Origin: Adiantum capillus-veneris
Taxonomy: Eukaryota > Streptophyta > Polypodiopsida > Polypodiales > Pteridaceae
DNA length: 64,000 bases
Assembly: GCA_014529385.2 (NCBI GenBank)
Contig: CM043967.1
Coordinates: forward strand, 86,975,278-87,039,277
Direction of reading: 5' to 3'
The notes under the pieces are model-generated. The model ran no database searches, was not told the origin of the DNA, and was given only the letters and a program-made list of their open reading frames with translations. Of this stretch, positions 32,648 to 43,900 are shown piece by piece. Numbering within the stretch: position 1 is the stretch's first letter; each line of letters begins with the position of its first letter. Made by a program: the position numbers and the translations under genes.

Positions 32648-33517
32648 AGACATCCTACGCGTAGGATGTCTCAAGGACATTTTTGGACACATAACCCAAC
32701 ATTTCTCATCACACACATTTTCTGAATAGCCTTTACATGCTAGCCACCAAGTTTCATCATATTTGGACCAACATTGACCTCATATGCATGAAAAAACGCA
32801 AAGTTATGGCATAGAGGCAATAATGGGCCATAGACCTACCAAAACTTGTCCAAATCATTGCACAACACATTCATGAGCACATAGCCAACCAACCTGTGTG
32901 GTCACCTACAAGAAATGATGAAGTAGACATCCTACGCGTAGGATGTCTATTTGACATTTTTGGCCTACAAGGGGTATTTTTACATTCCAGATCTTATCAC
33001 ATCATCTTCAAGAGCTCATATACGAAGTTTGAAGCCATTCTAATCATTTTTTATCCCCAACACCTTCAAGATACACTTTTTGAGCCCAAAAACACTACAC
33101 ATGGTCTTACCAACATCAAATCTTGTCCAAATCAAAATCCAAGAGCATGGCCATGTTCCACATGCCAAGGACTACCCACAGAATAAATCCCAATCCATTT
33201 TGATGAAATAGATATCCTACGCGTAGGATGTCTCCAGCATGTTTTTGAACTTCTGTGCAAAGAATGACATCATGGGAGCCATTACCATGGTGCAAGGAGC
33301 CCATATATCAATTTTCAACCCATTTGGATATCATTTGTCACCTGTTGTGGAGATTCTACCCAATTTGTGACCTAAATCCTGAATCTGCCCAAGAATTCAG
33401 TTTTAGATGCACAAATCCAAATCCAATCACATAGCCATGTTGTACAGGCCAAGGACCACCAGCATGTCAAGTATCACCAAAATCTGATGAAAAAGACATC
33501 CTACGCGTAGGATGTCT
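32648..33517. repeat. 3' array of 24-bp palindromes with a period of about 280 bp
   Basis: Copies start at 32648, 32925, 33210 and 33494 (spacings 277, 285, 284). Three are perfect 24-bp palindromes with an ACGCGT centre; the 33210 copy has one change (AGATAT). The spacers are only faintly similar to one another, so the palindrome is far better kept than the repeat unit it sits in. Confidence 0.94.
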
Positions 33518-33664
33518 GAATGATAAAATTTTGCCAGAATTGGACACAGAGCACATGCACAGTTTCCCAAGTTCCTTTTAGGTTTTATTTTCAATTTTCA
33601 AGTCATTTGGATAGTTAAAACTCTGTTTCTCAGCTGATACAGAAAAAACGCTAACTTCGGACTA

Positions 33665-35350
33665 TTGAGTGCAACAGGATCTATGGCAGCCGCAAAGTCA
33701 CCGGAAAAGAAGAAGAGGATGACCATAAAGGATTATTTGGAAGAAGTAGAGCCCTTCGTCATACAAGAAGGAACTCTAAACCCAACCAGCACATGGATCC
33801 AAGAAGATCTGCTAGAGTCAAATGATCTAAAGATTTACCAAGGCGTGTTCAAAGACACCGAAGGAAATGTGATAGAGCTACCAATGCTACCGCGGGAGCT
33901 CAATGAGTTCGGAAGAAGAAAGATGGCAGAGTATCTAGAGAAGATTGATCTCCACAATTATTTTGAAGCTATGCTGGCAAGTATTGACATAAAAAGAGTA
34001 TGGGAATTCGTGACGAAAATCAAGGAAGATGGAGTGGCCAGAGTAACGGATCTACAGGGCAAGCCAGGCACATAGATTCTAATCACAGAGAGAGTAGTGG
34101 CAGCTGCACTAGACCTCTCCAACAAAGGGGATAATGTAACCAAAAGAAGAGACAAAGTAAAGGTGTACACAGAAAAGAAAGGCAACTATACCTTTTAAGA
34201 CATTTCCAACCCCAAAGTGGCAATCATGAGTCAACTGTACAATCAGTACTTCTATATGTGTACCAAGCGGCCACAAAAGTACAGAATGCTTCCTGCACAA
34301 ATTGCCACAACATTCACCTGGGAAATGCAGAAAAGCAAGTCGAAGGTAGTCAATTATACAGCTTATATACATGATAATCTAGTGAAGATGGGTAACAAGA
34401 ACCCCACATACATCATGCCGGGTGAGCTAATCACGAAGGTGATTTATGGGGCATTGCACGCCAAGGGAAGATGGCCCAGCCCTCCATTGCAGAACGACTG
34501 GCTGAGGCTCAATGAAGATAAGGAAGAGGAACAGCCCAAACCACCAAGGGTGGCAACCCGTTTGAAATGCCGGTTAGAAACCGTGCAAGAAGAGCAACTA
34601 GAGTTGAAGAAGGGAAAGAAGGAATTTGTCCAAGTGCCAGTAAAAGAGACGAAATCACAGAAAGCGGCACGGCTAGAGCGGCTGATGGAAAGTTTCAAGG
34701 CCGAAAGAGCCCTCAAAGGATATTTGAATGAGCTATGGAAGCCATCTCCAGAAGCAATGTCGGGATCATCCCGAAGGGTGCACAGAGACAGATTCGACGA
34801 CTACATTAAGAATTTTGAGATTCTCGACGCCACGGTGGAAAATATCCCACATGTACCATTTACAGAAGCAGAAGGTGAGCAAGTCCGACGGCAACTGCTA
34901 GAGGAGCACAAAGGCCAAGAGAGAGAAAGGAATACAAAGGCGGACAGGGATTTCAAGAAAAACCCGACAACTCCACCGTCCAGCCCTGAGTCCAGCCTAC
35001 CACCCTCACCACTTTCTCGTACCCCTCCACAGACTCAAGAGAAAGAGGAGCAAGACAAACCTGAAGATCAAGAAGAGTCAAAGCAAGAACAAAGCCAAGA
35101 GCAAGAACCAAAAGAAGAGGCTAAGCCTAAAAGTGAGCAGCCAGAGCCAAATGAATCAAGGTATAACACATTTCTAGACCTACTGGCTGCTGGATATTCA
35201 AAACCAGAGGCTGTCACAATCGCATTTGACTTGGCAAGCATGGGGCCCAAAGAGAAAATGCAGAGCCTGCGGCGGTTAGTTGAGCTAAAGGAGATGGCCA
35301 CTGATATAGTGGACCTGCGCACACACACCAATGATTGGGATGTGGTATGA
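33665..35350 (+). pseudogene. Element B extra 3' ORF, N-terminal part
   Basis: 33665-34075 (136 codons) and 34217-35350 (377 codons), separated by two stops in an otherwise continuous path. It starts MSATGSMAAAKSPEKKKRMT. The first part is a folded-looking acidic domain (YLEEVEPFVIQEGTL, LDLSNKGDNVTKRRD). The second begins MSQLYNQYFYMCTKRPQKYR and holds NYTAYIHDNLVKM. It passes into a long low-complexity zone rich in Pro, Glu, Gln, Lys and Ser (about residues 245-325) and ends with LLAAGYSKPEAVTIAFDLA. I do not recognise the family. Athila and Tat elements can have an extra ORF between pol and the 3' LTR, but no membrane segment or signal peptide is seen, so an envelope-like role is not supported. 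Confidence 0.7.
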
Positions 35351-36317
35351 CCAAGCTAACAGGGCTAAGAGCACAATCAATGGCCTCAGAAAGTGAAATG
35401 GCAACTCTCAAATCCACTGAAGTGCATATAAAACTTGAAGTCTACACTTTACAAAAATAAATACAAAGGCGGATAGAGAGAGAAGCAGAGCTGCAAGCTA
35501 GTCTGGCAAAGGCATTGCAAAGATTCTAGGAAATGGAAAGAGAAAATCAGGAAGCAGCTCAAAGACTGCAAGGAGCCAAAGAGGAATAGAGACAACTCAG
35601 CAAGTCATTGACAGATGTAGAGAGGGAAAGGGATAACCTAACCCTACAACTTGCTAAGGATTCCAAGGAAGTTAAAGCAATGCGGAATGCCAAGGAGAAG
35701 GAAGAAATAGACCAGGAGGCTAGCCAGGATGAGGTCCTTGAGCTCAAGGACCAGCTTAAAGTTAACGATCAAACCATCCAGCGGCTACGGGCATCTCCTG
35801 CCAGAGTTAGAGCTACTAGCTCTACTCACACCACTTCAGAGAGCCAGATCTATGAAGAACAAATGAAAGAGCTCCAGAAAGAGTTGACCTTAGAGAAGAA
35901 GCAAAGGTTGATGATGGCAAAAGGGTCGATGGTTATGAAAACATGCATCGAAAAAGAGCAGAAGGCAATTGAAGATGAGCTAGAAAATATCAAGAGAAAG
36001 CTCGAGGACGCGGAGAAGATAAACGCCGATTTGAACAACCTCCTCGTGAACATGGTAGAATAAGCTGAAGTAGAGAAACAAACATTCCAAAAGCAGATAG
36101 AAGAGCTGAGAGGCCAGCAGGCAGAAGAGCTAGCAAGCACAGAGCCAGCAGCCATGGAAGGCATGGACCTAGAGAATGTGGCAGATCCTGTGGACACACC
36201 CATGCAAGAGGATATCCTAGTAGGACCCTCTCAAGAGCCACAAGATCTGACACAAGAAGACGAAGAGAAGTTGCACAAGGCCATAGAAGCAGAAATCAGA
36301 GAAACGCCAAAGAATCT
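35351..36317 (+). pseudogene. Element B extra ORF, coiled-coil part
   Basis: Open pieces include 35608-36063 (151 codons) and 36154-36351, divided by single stops (for example at 36061). Heptad-rich, Lys/Glu/Leu/Gln-rich sequence (LKDQLKVNDQTIQRLR, ELQKELTLEKKQRLMM, IEDELENIKRKLEDAE) predicts a long coiled coil, probably for oligomerisation. Confidence 0.7.
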
Positions 36318-37121
36318 TTGGAATGGGAGAAGAGGGTTTTTAAATCCATGACCATTCAGAAGATAGACATCAGCTACCTTCGGCGTGAATGGATACAGCA
36401 CTCTCTCCCATATCCTTTGCTAAAGTACGAAGCTGCCACGATCAACAAAATAATCAGAGAAGAGCCAACAGTGCCACTGTACACATCAGATATCTCCAAG
36501 CCTAAGGGGGCAAATTTGATAATCAAATCCCAGCCCAGGTGGAGAAAGGTATGACTGATGAAGTATCCACAGTACCTAATCCATTTGGTAGAGGCACCCA
36601 AAATCATCAGAGATAACCTAAGCTTTTGTCCTCTACCAAGGATGAGGATGTGGAAGGCCCAGGAGCTACTACAAAGAAGCCAACCCACTTGGCTAAACTA
36701 TCCAAGGCTGCCAGGCTTGAAGGCAGGCGAGAGAATAAGTGTTCAATACATGGTGAAAACCCTAACGGGTGCCATCAAATTGTTCACTGGCTCGCTTGAC
36801 CTTTCTTGCATTATGATGAGGAAGATTTACAAAACCCTTTTGGCAGTCTTCGAGACATTCAAACCGGGCCAGGCAACAGACAGTATCTTCTTCTTCAAGG
36901 AGACTTACAGATGTGCATATGATCTGTCTGGTCAGCCTTCCAAGGAGGTGATACATGAATTGTATCAAAGGATCATGTTTCTACCATCCTATCACCTCCA
37001 GGCCTTTGAAGAAGCTTTCTACACCGGCCTCTTCACCCCAAAAGCACTGATATATTCGGCCCAACACTACTGGATTTACATGCAAGATATGAGTCGCTGC
37101 TCAAGATGCGAGAAACCATAA
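36318..37121 (+). pseudogene. Element B extra ORF, C-terminal domain
   Basis: 36318-36554 and 36558-37121 (187 codons) in adjoining frames. A mostly helical, aromatic-rich domain includes MVKTLTGAIKLFTGSLDLSC, VFETFKPG, then QRIMFLPSYHLQAFEEAF. A diverged copy of this block is on the minus strand at 62390-62788 (element H), where MV.TL..AI, LDL.C.M, VFE and RIMFL..H.Q.FEEAF are kept. The end is 57 bp before the polypurine tract zone. Function unknown. Confidence 0.75.
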
Positions 37122-37160
37122 GATGAAGAAGCAGCTCAACAGCCATGTCGAGGATGACAT

Positions 37161-37178
37161 GAGCAAGGAGGGGGGGAG
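37161..37178 (+). other. Polypurine tract of element B
   Basis: GAGCAAGGAGGGGGGGAG immediately before the 3' LTR start TGTTAGAAGC. Confidence 0.9.
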
Positions 37179-38105
37179 TGTTAGAAGCTGGACACACCCT
37201 ACGGGAAATGACGGCTCGGTAGATTATCATTTTTTGTAATTATTCATTCATTGAGAAAACCCGACATTTCACCTTGTAAATATTGGGGCTTACAGAATTT
37301 TCTAGATTGTATCCCAGTTTTGACATTTAGATTGAGTAGATGGTTAATTTGGAACTTTAGGGTTTGAGAATTGTAAGGTATTTATACCACTTTTTGACCT
37401 TAATGAAAGACCTTTATCATTTAAAAAAAAGTTGAAGTCTGTGAGTGAGCATATCGTGTACGAGAGAGAGTGTGAGCTTCATCTTCACGCTACGTGTGCA
37501 CCGGTGGTCGGAATCGAGTGCGGAGAAGTGCAACATGTTACCCTCGACGAGAGCTATGCGTTGATACCTACATTGCACGTGTACGGTCTGGTTTTGGGAG
37601 CTCCATCTACGAGCTTCATCTGGTGATTCGATGAGCATACGTTGTCCAATTTTGCATTGCAGCATATCCACGCGTTCACATTGAGTAGAGATACACACTA
37701 GGCACTTTAGATTTTGGAAACGAAGACCTGCAAATTTCGGCCAGACATCCTACTTGATTTTGCACCGGGTATTTTGGGTTGGGGTTTTGGTTCATAGACC
37801 TTAGGGAGAGTGACCTATTGGTGTTAGTAGGGTATCCTTCAAGTTCTATGGTGTTTCGAGATTGTTTGAAGGCTGTTCGGCTCTAGAAAGCGTTGTAGGA
37901 AGTTTCCTCTTATGCACTCCTGAAGGCTGCGACTTACACATTGGGTAGAGACCTCTGTAGGAATTAGTTAGGAGTCGGTCGAGTGTAGGTTGACACCCTA
38001 TGCTTGCTTCCACGTGCCTGCAGGTCGAGCTTCGTCCTTGGCTGACAAATCATGTTAGGTGAGTTCTCGCTGTGCTTACGTCTGTCGCGGTGTAGCCGTC
38101 CAACA
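37179..38105 (+). mobile_element. 3' LTR of element B
   Basis: 927 bp, TGTTAGAAGCTGGACA to GCCGTCCAACA. It lacks the 38-bp duplication of the 5' copy. AAGTT follows, the better-preserved copy of the probable target duplication. Confidence 0.93.
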
Positions 38106-38420
38106 AAGTTCAATCTTATTGAAGTAGGTAGAGCCTTGTAGCTTATCAAACAGATCTTCTACCTACGGTACGGGAAATTTGTTTTTGATAGTGATATGGG
38201 TTAGTGTGCGATAGTCCACACACATGCGGTAAGTACCATCTTTCTTTGGCACTAAAAGGACTAGAGAACAAAAGGAGAGGAGCTAGGCCTCACCATCCCT
38301 TTGTCTACCAATTCTTCTACTTGCCTCATGATCTCCTCTTGTTGAGCTTGTGAAACTCGATAGGGAGGTTTGTTAGGTAGTGAGCTTCCTAATAGGAACT
38401 CAATTCGATGGTGATCATCC
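38106..38420 (-). pseudogene. Element A reverse transcriptase, N-terminal third
   Basis: Minus-strand translation shows [20 protein letters not shown], an in-frame stop, then VEDLFDKLQGSTYFNKIEL, which ends exactly at the B insertion. The remaining RT starts at 16659 on the other side. Further upstream codons are broken by stops. Confidence 0.88.
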
Positions 38421-38513
38421 CCTCATTTTGGAAGTAATTCCATAGGGATATCATCGATGAACACATCTTGGAATCATTTTAGAAAGTTAGACAAGTCTAA
38501 CTCTTCTTGATTC

Positions 38514-38930
38514 CTACCATTCACCTTTGATGAAACATTTAGGACGTTTTAGGGATTCTTTGACAAAAATCATGTATGTAGAAACTGAGCTTTTCATTGA
38601 TTTATCAAGGGCGAGAGGATTTACAAGTGGTATAGTACAACCAGACTCATTAGCATCTATATACATATTCTTTCCTCTGTAGGTCCTCATGTTGGAGAGG
38701 AGAGATAAAGAAGTCTTCTTGGTCGACATAGCTTTGAACATGAAGCCTTCCCAATCAAGGGAGCAACGGAGGCTTGCTGTCTCTTGAAAGCGGCATCAAC
38801 AGTTACATCATCTCCCATCTAAAAAGCTTGAATGCCCAACTTGGTGGCCAACTCCATTGATATGAAGTTGTGAGTAGAACCAGGTTCAAATAAGATGAAG
38901 GCATCATGCTCCCTTACCTTTTCCCAAGCA
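38514..38930 (-). pseudogene. Element A protease region
   Basis: Minus-strand FILFEPGSTHNFISMELATK near 38840-38905 matches the retropepsin active-site block, but the catalytic D-S/T-G reads EPG, so the aspartate has been lost. The C-terminal half of the protease and the link to RT lie in short frames such as 38514-38741. Confidence 0.65.
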
Positions 38931-39872
38931 TAGGAGAGAGGTGATCCTTGACAATGAGCATCCTCTTTTGGAGCTTCGATAGTGGAAGCTCTAGGAGTCT
39001 CATTGCGATCATTTGTTTTGGGGCAAGAACGATAACCATGTCCTTGTTCCCCACACTTAAAACATTTGTGATCCTTGCAAAAAGTTTCAAGCTCTTTAGG
39101 AGAGAGTTTATTTTTACCTTCTTAAACTCCTTTCTCCTTGGACCGATTGTTGTTGTTGTTGTTGGAATGGCCTTGGGAAAAATTTTGGGCATTAATTTTT
39201 CCCTTTGCATCACTTTTGTCTTTATTTTCCATGGGCTTGACATTCCATCTAATCTCTTGTTGGAAATTGATGCGTGAAGCAACCATGGTATGGTGGATTA
39301 CTTCGCTGATAGAACCAGGCATTGAGAGTTGACATACTCGGCCATGTCTTCAGGTAATCTCGCAGATATTTGTTGCTTTTTCTTAGCAAAGTCTATCTTT
39401 TGAAAGACAGTAGCCTTGAGATGTAAATCCCAAAACTTGTCCACATATTAGACTCATGATAGAGAAGACTCAAACTCCACCATTCAGTGAGCACTTTTTC
39501 CTTTGCATCGCTTGCAAGGAATTGCTTCATGATGGAAACTCATAGATTTTTCCATGTCTTTGGGGCTTCGCCATTCCCATGAAGGATAGCCCACCATTTA
39601 CGAGCCGATTTTTGGAATTGCATAGCTACATGGTGTAGCTTGGAGGACTCCGTAAATGCCCTCCTATCCAAAGGCCGCATCAAATTGTTGGATGAAGGCC
39701 AATACTTTGTCGGTAGCACCAAAGGTGCCATCATAGGTTAGAAAAGAGATACTCTTTCCTCCCTTTGAACTTCTTGAGCTTTTGTGACCTTCGCCACGCA
39801 GGGTAAGATTTGCGATGTCCTCCCCTCTTATATTCTCTAGGAGAATAGACATAGCTTTCATCGGTAGAGGAG
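38914..39872 (-). pseudogene. Element A gag, C-terminal part with zinc knuckle
   Basis: From right to left: LLENIRGEDIANL next to the C insertion, a Ser/Arg/Lys stretch, LTYDGTFGATDKVLAFIQQF, then the gag helix block ARKWWAILHGN, and a CCHC knuckle CFKCGEQGHGYRSC at about 39010-39055. Several frameshifts and stops are present. The N-terminal part resumes at 46275 beyond element C. Confidence 0.8.
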
Positions 39873-40792
39873 TGTTAGCAGCGGCTAACAATTGCACCAG
39901 GCATACACCAAGCAGGGGATATGCTATGGATGTACACAATATTTTCTATTCACATTGTATAAGTTCTTGGGCTCATTTGGGAGTTCCAAAGTTGTATATG
40001 CTAGCCAGAAAACTCAACTTAATCCCAAAGTAGGAGGGTTTGTGGTGCATGCCTTTATAAGGAACCCTTTTATGCAAAGAGGTCATTCTGGAGTGGTCCT
40101 TTTGAGAACTCTCTCCCTAGAGTAAATCTTAATGGACTAGCCTTTGAGCTTAATGCCCATGCTTAGAAGGCTAGTGCTAATCACATGTAATTAGTGTAAT
40201 CCTCTCTTAATTAATCTAGTTTTCATTATGTTGTCAATCATGTTTCTCTACTTTCCATCATTGTTTTGAAGTGTTTATCTTTTCTAATCTAACTCTTACT
40301 TATGCTAAGCTACTCCAATTAGTGGAGTCCTTATCTAACTCTCTCGATTAAGTGGAGTGGGTGTACTCGTGATTGAGGGATTAGAGTTGTCCTATAATGG
40401 TGTGCTTGTGTGTGTGTAGGTTTAAGAAGCCTTGAGCTTAATTTGATTATGTGTGACTTGATTTGGACACCATGATTGGCATGGTTGGGGTGGCCGACAT
40501 GAATGCGATCTTGTGTGCTTAATCGTCAATGCATGTAATTAGAGTTGTGCTTGAGAGACGCCAATATTAGAGTTGTGCTTGAGAGACGCCAAGATTAGTG
40601 TGTTTCACTTCGTTGCTTGATGTGTGTAGATGATTGCTTGTATTGATGCTTGATGTGCGATTAGCATTAGTTGATTTGGAATGATTTCTATTTGCATTGG
40701 AGGATGCACACTTTTGAATCCTCTCAATCTTTGCATCTGATGACGCTCTCGCACATTCATTGTGTGATGCCTCTAAGCCCTAGCCGGGTCAT

Positions 40793-40851
<59 letters not shown>

Positions 40852-40902
40852 GGATTGATAGATTTTGTGGGAGATTGCCTATGCTATGGCGAGCCTCCAA
40901 CA
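39873..40902 (+). mobile_element. 5' LTR of element C
   Basis: TGTTAGCAGCGGCTAACA at the start (itself a 7-bp stem hairpin) and GAGCCTCCAACA at the end. A TATA-like CTTTATAAGG is at about 40053-40062. A CT run of about 54 nt is at 40794-40847. It is about 97 percent identical to the 3' LTR by eye outside the CT tract and two small indels, including a 27-bp tandem copy (ATTAGAGTTGTGCTTGAGAG) near 40540-40595. Confidence 0.95.
40794..40847 (+). repeat. (CT)n microsatellite
   Basis: Uninterrupted CT dinucleotides, about 54 nt. The matching tract in the 3' LTR (46199-46222) is about half as long. Confidence 0.95.
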
Positions 40903-40903
40903 T

Positions 40904-40921
40904 TGGTGCCGCTGCCGGGGA
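40904..40921 (+). other. Primer-binding site of element C
   Basis: TGGTGCCGCTGCCGGGGA starts one base after the LTR. It differs from the plant tRNA-Asp complement at two positions. Confidence 0.85.
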
Positions 40922-43900
40922 ACGGGTTGTCTACGCTAGTAGAGTTGAGGTTGCAAAAGATAAGAGTAATTTGATTACCGATTTCTTGTAATTAGGTAGG
41001 ATTTGATTTGTGTGTAGTGTAATTAGGTTTAATTAGATGTGTATAGAGTCATTTCACCCCAAAACCCCTAAATTCTCTTTTGATTTTGCTAATTTTTCAC
41101 TAACCTTCACTAATTTTGCATCCCATTCATGCTAATTTCGTGCTAATTGTACTAATTCCATGCTATTTTCATGCTAATTGTGCTAACCTAACCACTAATT
41201 TTGATTTGGAATGTATGCTTAATCCCCTTGATTGAGGAGGATCATCACTCTTAATTGCTCTAATCTATGCCTAATCATGTGATTGAGTGTTGATTTTGGT
41301 CAATTTTTTGATCAATTTTGGACCGAATCGAAGTTGCACACATGTGTGTGCAATGGAGTGTCTACGCGAGGAGCAAGGACTAAGCGAGCAAGCAATCAAT
41401 TGTAAGTGGATTGACCTACTCTGTTCAATTTTTGATTGATTAGGTTGATCCCATTGAGTTGCTAAATCATTGCTAAAATTAGGTGTGTGTGCCTAATTGA
41501 TGGAATTTATGCCTAATTTGATGAAATTGGAATGAAAGTGTAATCAAATAGGATGCCTAGATGCTTGTGGAATGGTAGTTTTTCATAAATTGTGTGTGCA
41601 AATCACTAAATTGATGTGTATGTGAGGCTATTCCGGTCATGGAGTGGGCCTAATTGCCAAAATTAGGGCAAGATTTGAATGTGTTTGCCCATTTTAAATT
41701 ACTTTGATGAGAAGATTTATGGTCAAATTGAACACCTAAATGCTTGTAGATTGATGATTTTGCAAGAAATGTGTGTGCAAACATTAGGAATTGCCCTAAT
41801 TTCATTGCTAATTGAGCAAAAAATTGGATTATTGCACCTAATTTTTGTGTGTGCAATGCTAAATTGAGTTAAAATTTGTTCAATTTTTTATTAAAATTGA
41901 GTTAATTTAGCATGTATATACTCATGTATGTGTGATCAAGTGTGCAATTGATGAAATGCAATGAGTGTTTAATGAAATTTTTGCACAAATCGACGGTCTA
42001 AATTTAAGTGTGTGTGCCTAATTAATGGCCAATTATGCCTAAATTGTGATTTGTCATCACTTGCTCTTACTCTCACTTGGTCTTTCTCAAGGTGGGAACC
42101 ACCTCCTTGTTGATAACATCTTTAAGCACAGAAAATAAAAGAAAAAATTAAAAAAATTAAACATCATGCTGCAGCGCTGATGCCAGCCACTTTACTCCCC
42201 ATCTATTTTACTTTGCTGACCCGGCGCCTTCCTGGCATCGCACACACACACACACACACACCCATTTTTGGCCTGACTCGACGCTCAAACAAATTCCACA
42301 CACACATGTGCCATGCCCGGCTTTGGCGCTGACCGTTTTTGACTTTGCTCAGCTTTGCTTTGACGCCCGCACGTGCAGCTCAACTCGGCCCCACTCTGTT
42401 TTGAGCCGCAGCCTTCCCAGAAATGATACCTCACTACTCGCGTGGCTTGGTGGCGCACCCACACACACTGCCCGACTCTCACATACCTGCCTGCGTGCTC
42501 AGTCGAATACTCTCGCAAACTCACACACATGCTGCATCACATGTGCCGTGCTCTGGAGTCTGCATCACCAGCCAGTACTGCCTTCAAACACGACACACAC
42601 ACACACTCTTTTTCTCCAAAAAAATCCCAAGTCGGCATTAATGCAAGCACTGGCCTCGCAGATCTGGGCCTCCTTCCCGGCCATGAGTTTTGCCATACTG
42701 ACCCACTAGCCATGCCTAGTGGCCTTGTGCCTTCTCTGCTGGCTTGCCAATTAAAACTCGCCATGATCACACCTTCTTCCTTGTCTCTGTTGATTTCGCC
42801 AACAATAAGAGAAATAAGAAAATATATATGTTATAAAAATAAAAAATAAAAAAATATGAGAGGTTGTTCCCACCAAAATAATAAAAATATTGATTCGATC
42901 AGCTCAAAAGATTGATCTCCAGCTTTTCATGAGCAATTTAATCCATTGGAGAATGGGAACCACCTTGATGTAAGAAAAACCGGTTGTTATGTACGGTCTT
43001 TATGGATCCGTGAGAACCAACTCCTCAATGAATTCGGGATGACCATCATCATAGTAACATTTTTCCACTTTGATCATATTCCGGCGTGGCCAATCCAAGT
43101 CTCTTTTGTTATGTATGTAAAATCCGCTACACGAGCATATGAAACATCAAATTTGTGCTTTTCATAATTCATTGAATTTTTTATTGGCACAAAAATTGCA
43201 TGTTTTTTTTAATGGGAGAGATAACATTGGGAAATAGTGTGCATCAAAATCTAAGTTGGTATTGCTTATTGCAATTGAGTGCTTAATTTGAATGAAAAGA
43301 TAATTGCAAAGCGATAAAATTAAGCTTGTTTGATGGACAAAAGAGAGCACCAAAACTTTTGGGCTTGTGATTTAGCATGTTTTTAGTGCTTGTGTTGTAT
43401 TTCCAAATGCCTAAAAGTACTAATGATTGAGTTGTTTTGAAAGGATACGGCACGAGTGTGCTTTCATTGATCCAAGGAGGGGTCATCATTGCAATGTATT
43501 GCAAAAATTGGCTAATTAGAGCCATTCCAAATGTTTGGATTAAAGTTGTAATGCTAGCTCATAGCTTGGTCTAAAATGCAAATGTTTTCTTTTGAGCTAG
43601 TATTTACCCAACTCTTTTGAAACTTTTAAGTACAAATTTGGCTATTGAGAGCCATTCATTTCATTTCATCAAGTTGCAGTCATCTCTAGCTCATAGATTG
43701 CTCTAAAAATGTAAAATTTCATGTGAGCTAGTTGTTAGCCAACTTTTTGGAAAGCTTTTATGTAAAATTCGACTTTAAAGAGCCACTTCATTTCATTCAA
43801 ATTTTGCATTATTTTAAGCTCTTGGCTTGTTTTTAATTCCATACTTCACGTGAGCTTGAAACTAATCAAACTTTTGAATCATGCATGAGAAATGGTAAAA

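Larger units (their letters stand above)
30788..33660 (+). other. Non-coding region between pol and the downstream ORF of element B
   Basis: 2.9 kb with only short frames. A possible internal TATA is near 31222-31232. From 32648 it contains the 3' palindrome set. The repeats between palindromes share only scattered blocks (CATTTTTGG after the palindrome, TTGTCCAAATC, CATAGCCA / CATGGCCATG). Their position parallels the leader upstream of gag. Confidence 0.6.
16660..38105 (+). mobile_element. Element B: giant (21.4 kb) Ty3/gypsy retrotransposon with extra domains
   Basis: Bounded by LTRs at 16660-17624 and 37179-38105 with TG..CA ends, a tRNA-Asp-type primer site and a polypurine tract. The flanking 5-mers ACGGT and AAGTT match at 3 of 5 positions and stand exactly where a 5-bp target duplication in A's RT should be. 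The internal order is foldback DNA, palindrome set, gag, protease 1, linker, RT, RNase H, zinc finger 1, zinc finger 2, integrase, protease 2, palindrome set and a large unassigned ORF. The primer site and size fit the Athila/Tat side of Ty3/gypsy, in which large elements with extra ORFs are known. The second protease and doubled zinc finger are not part of any lineage I know. Confidence 0.9.

Noticed and set aside
33116-33304. Minus-strand ORF of 62 codons across a palindrome
   Set aside because: Short, no motif, lies in the non-coding palindrome region.
32648-33517. Evenly spaced palindromes considered as a CRISPR array
   Set aside because: Spacers of about 255 bp, related to each other, in plant DNA with no cas genes; not a CRISPR.
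34444-36253. Several antisense ORFs of 60-117 codons opposite the extra ORF of B
   Set aside because: Shadows of the sense coding region with Ser/Leu-rich low-complexity content, no own signals.
42285-42849. Cluster of overlapping ORFs on both strands in element C
   Set aside because: CA/GT microsatellite and GC-richer DNA give long chance frames; His/Thr/Ser-rich translations without motifs.
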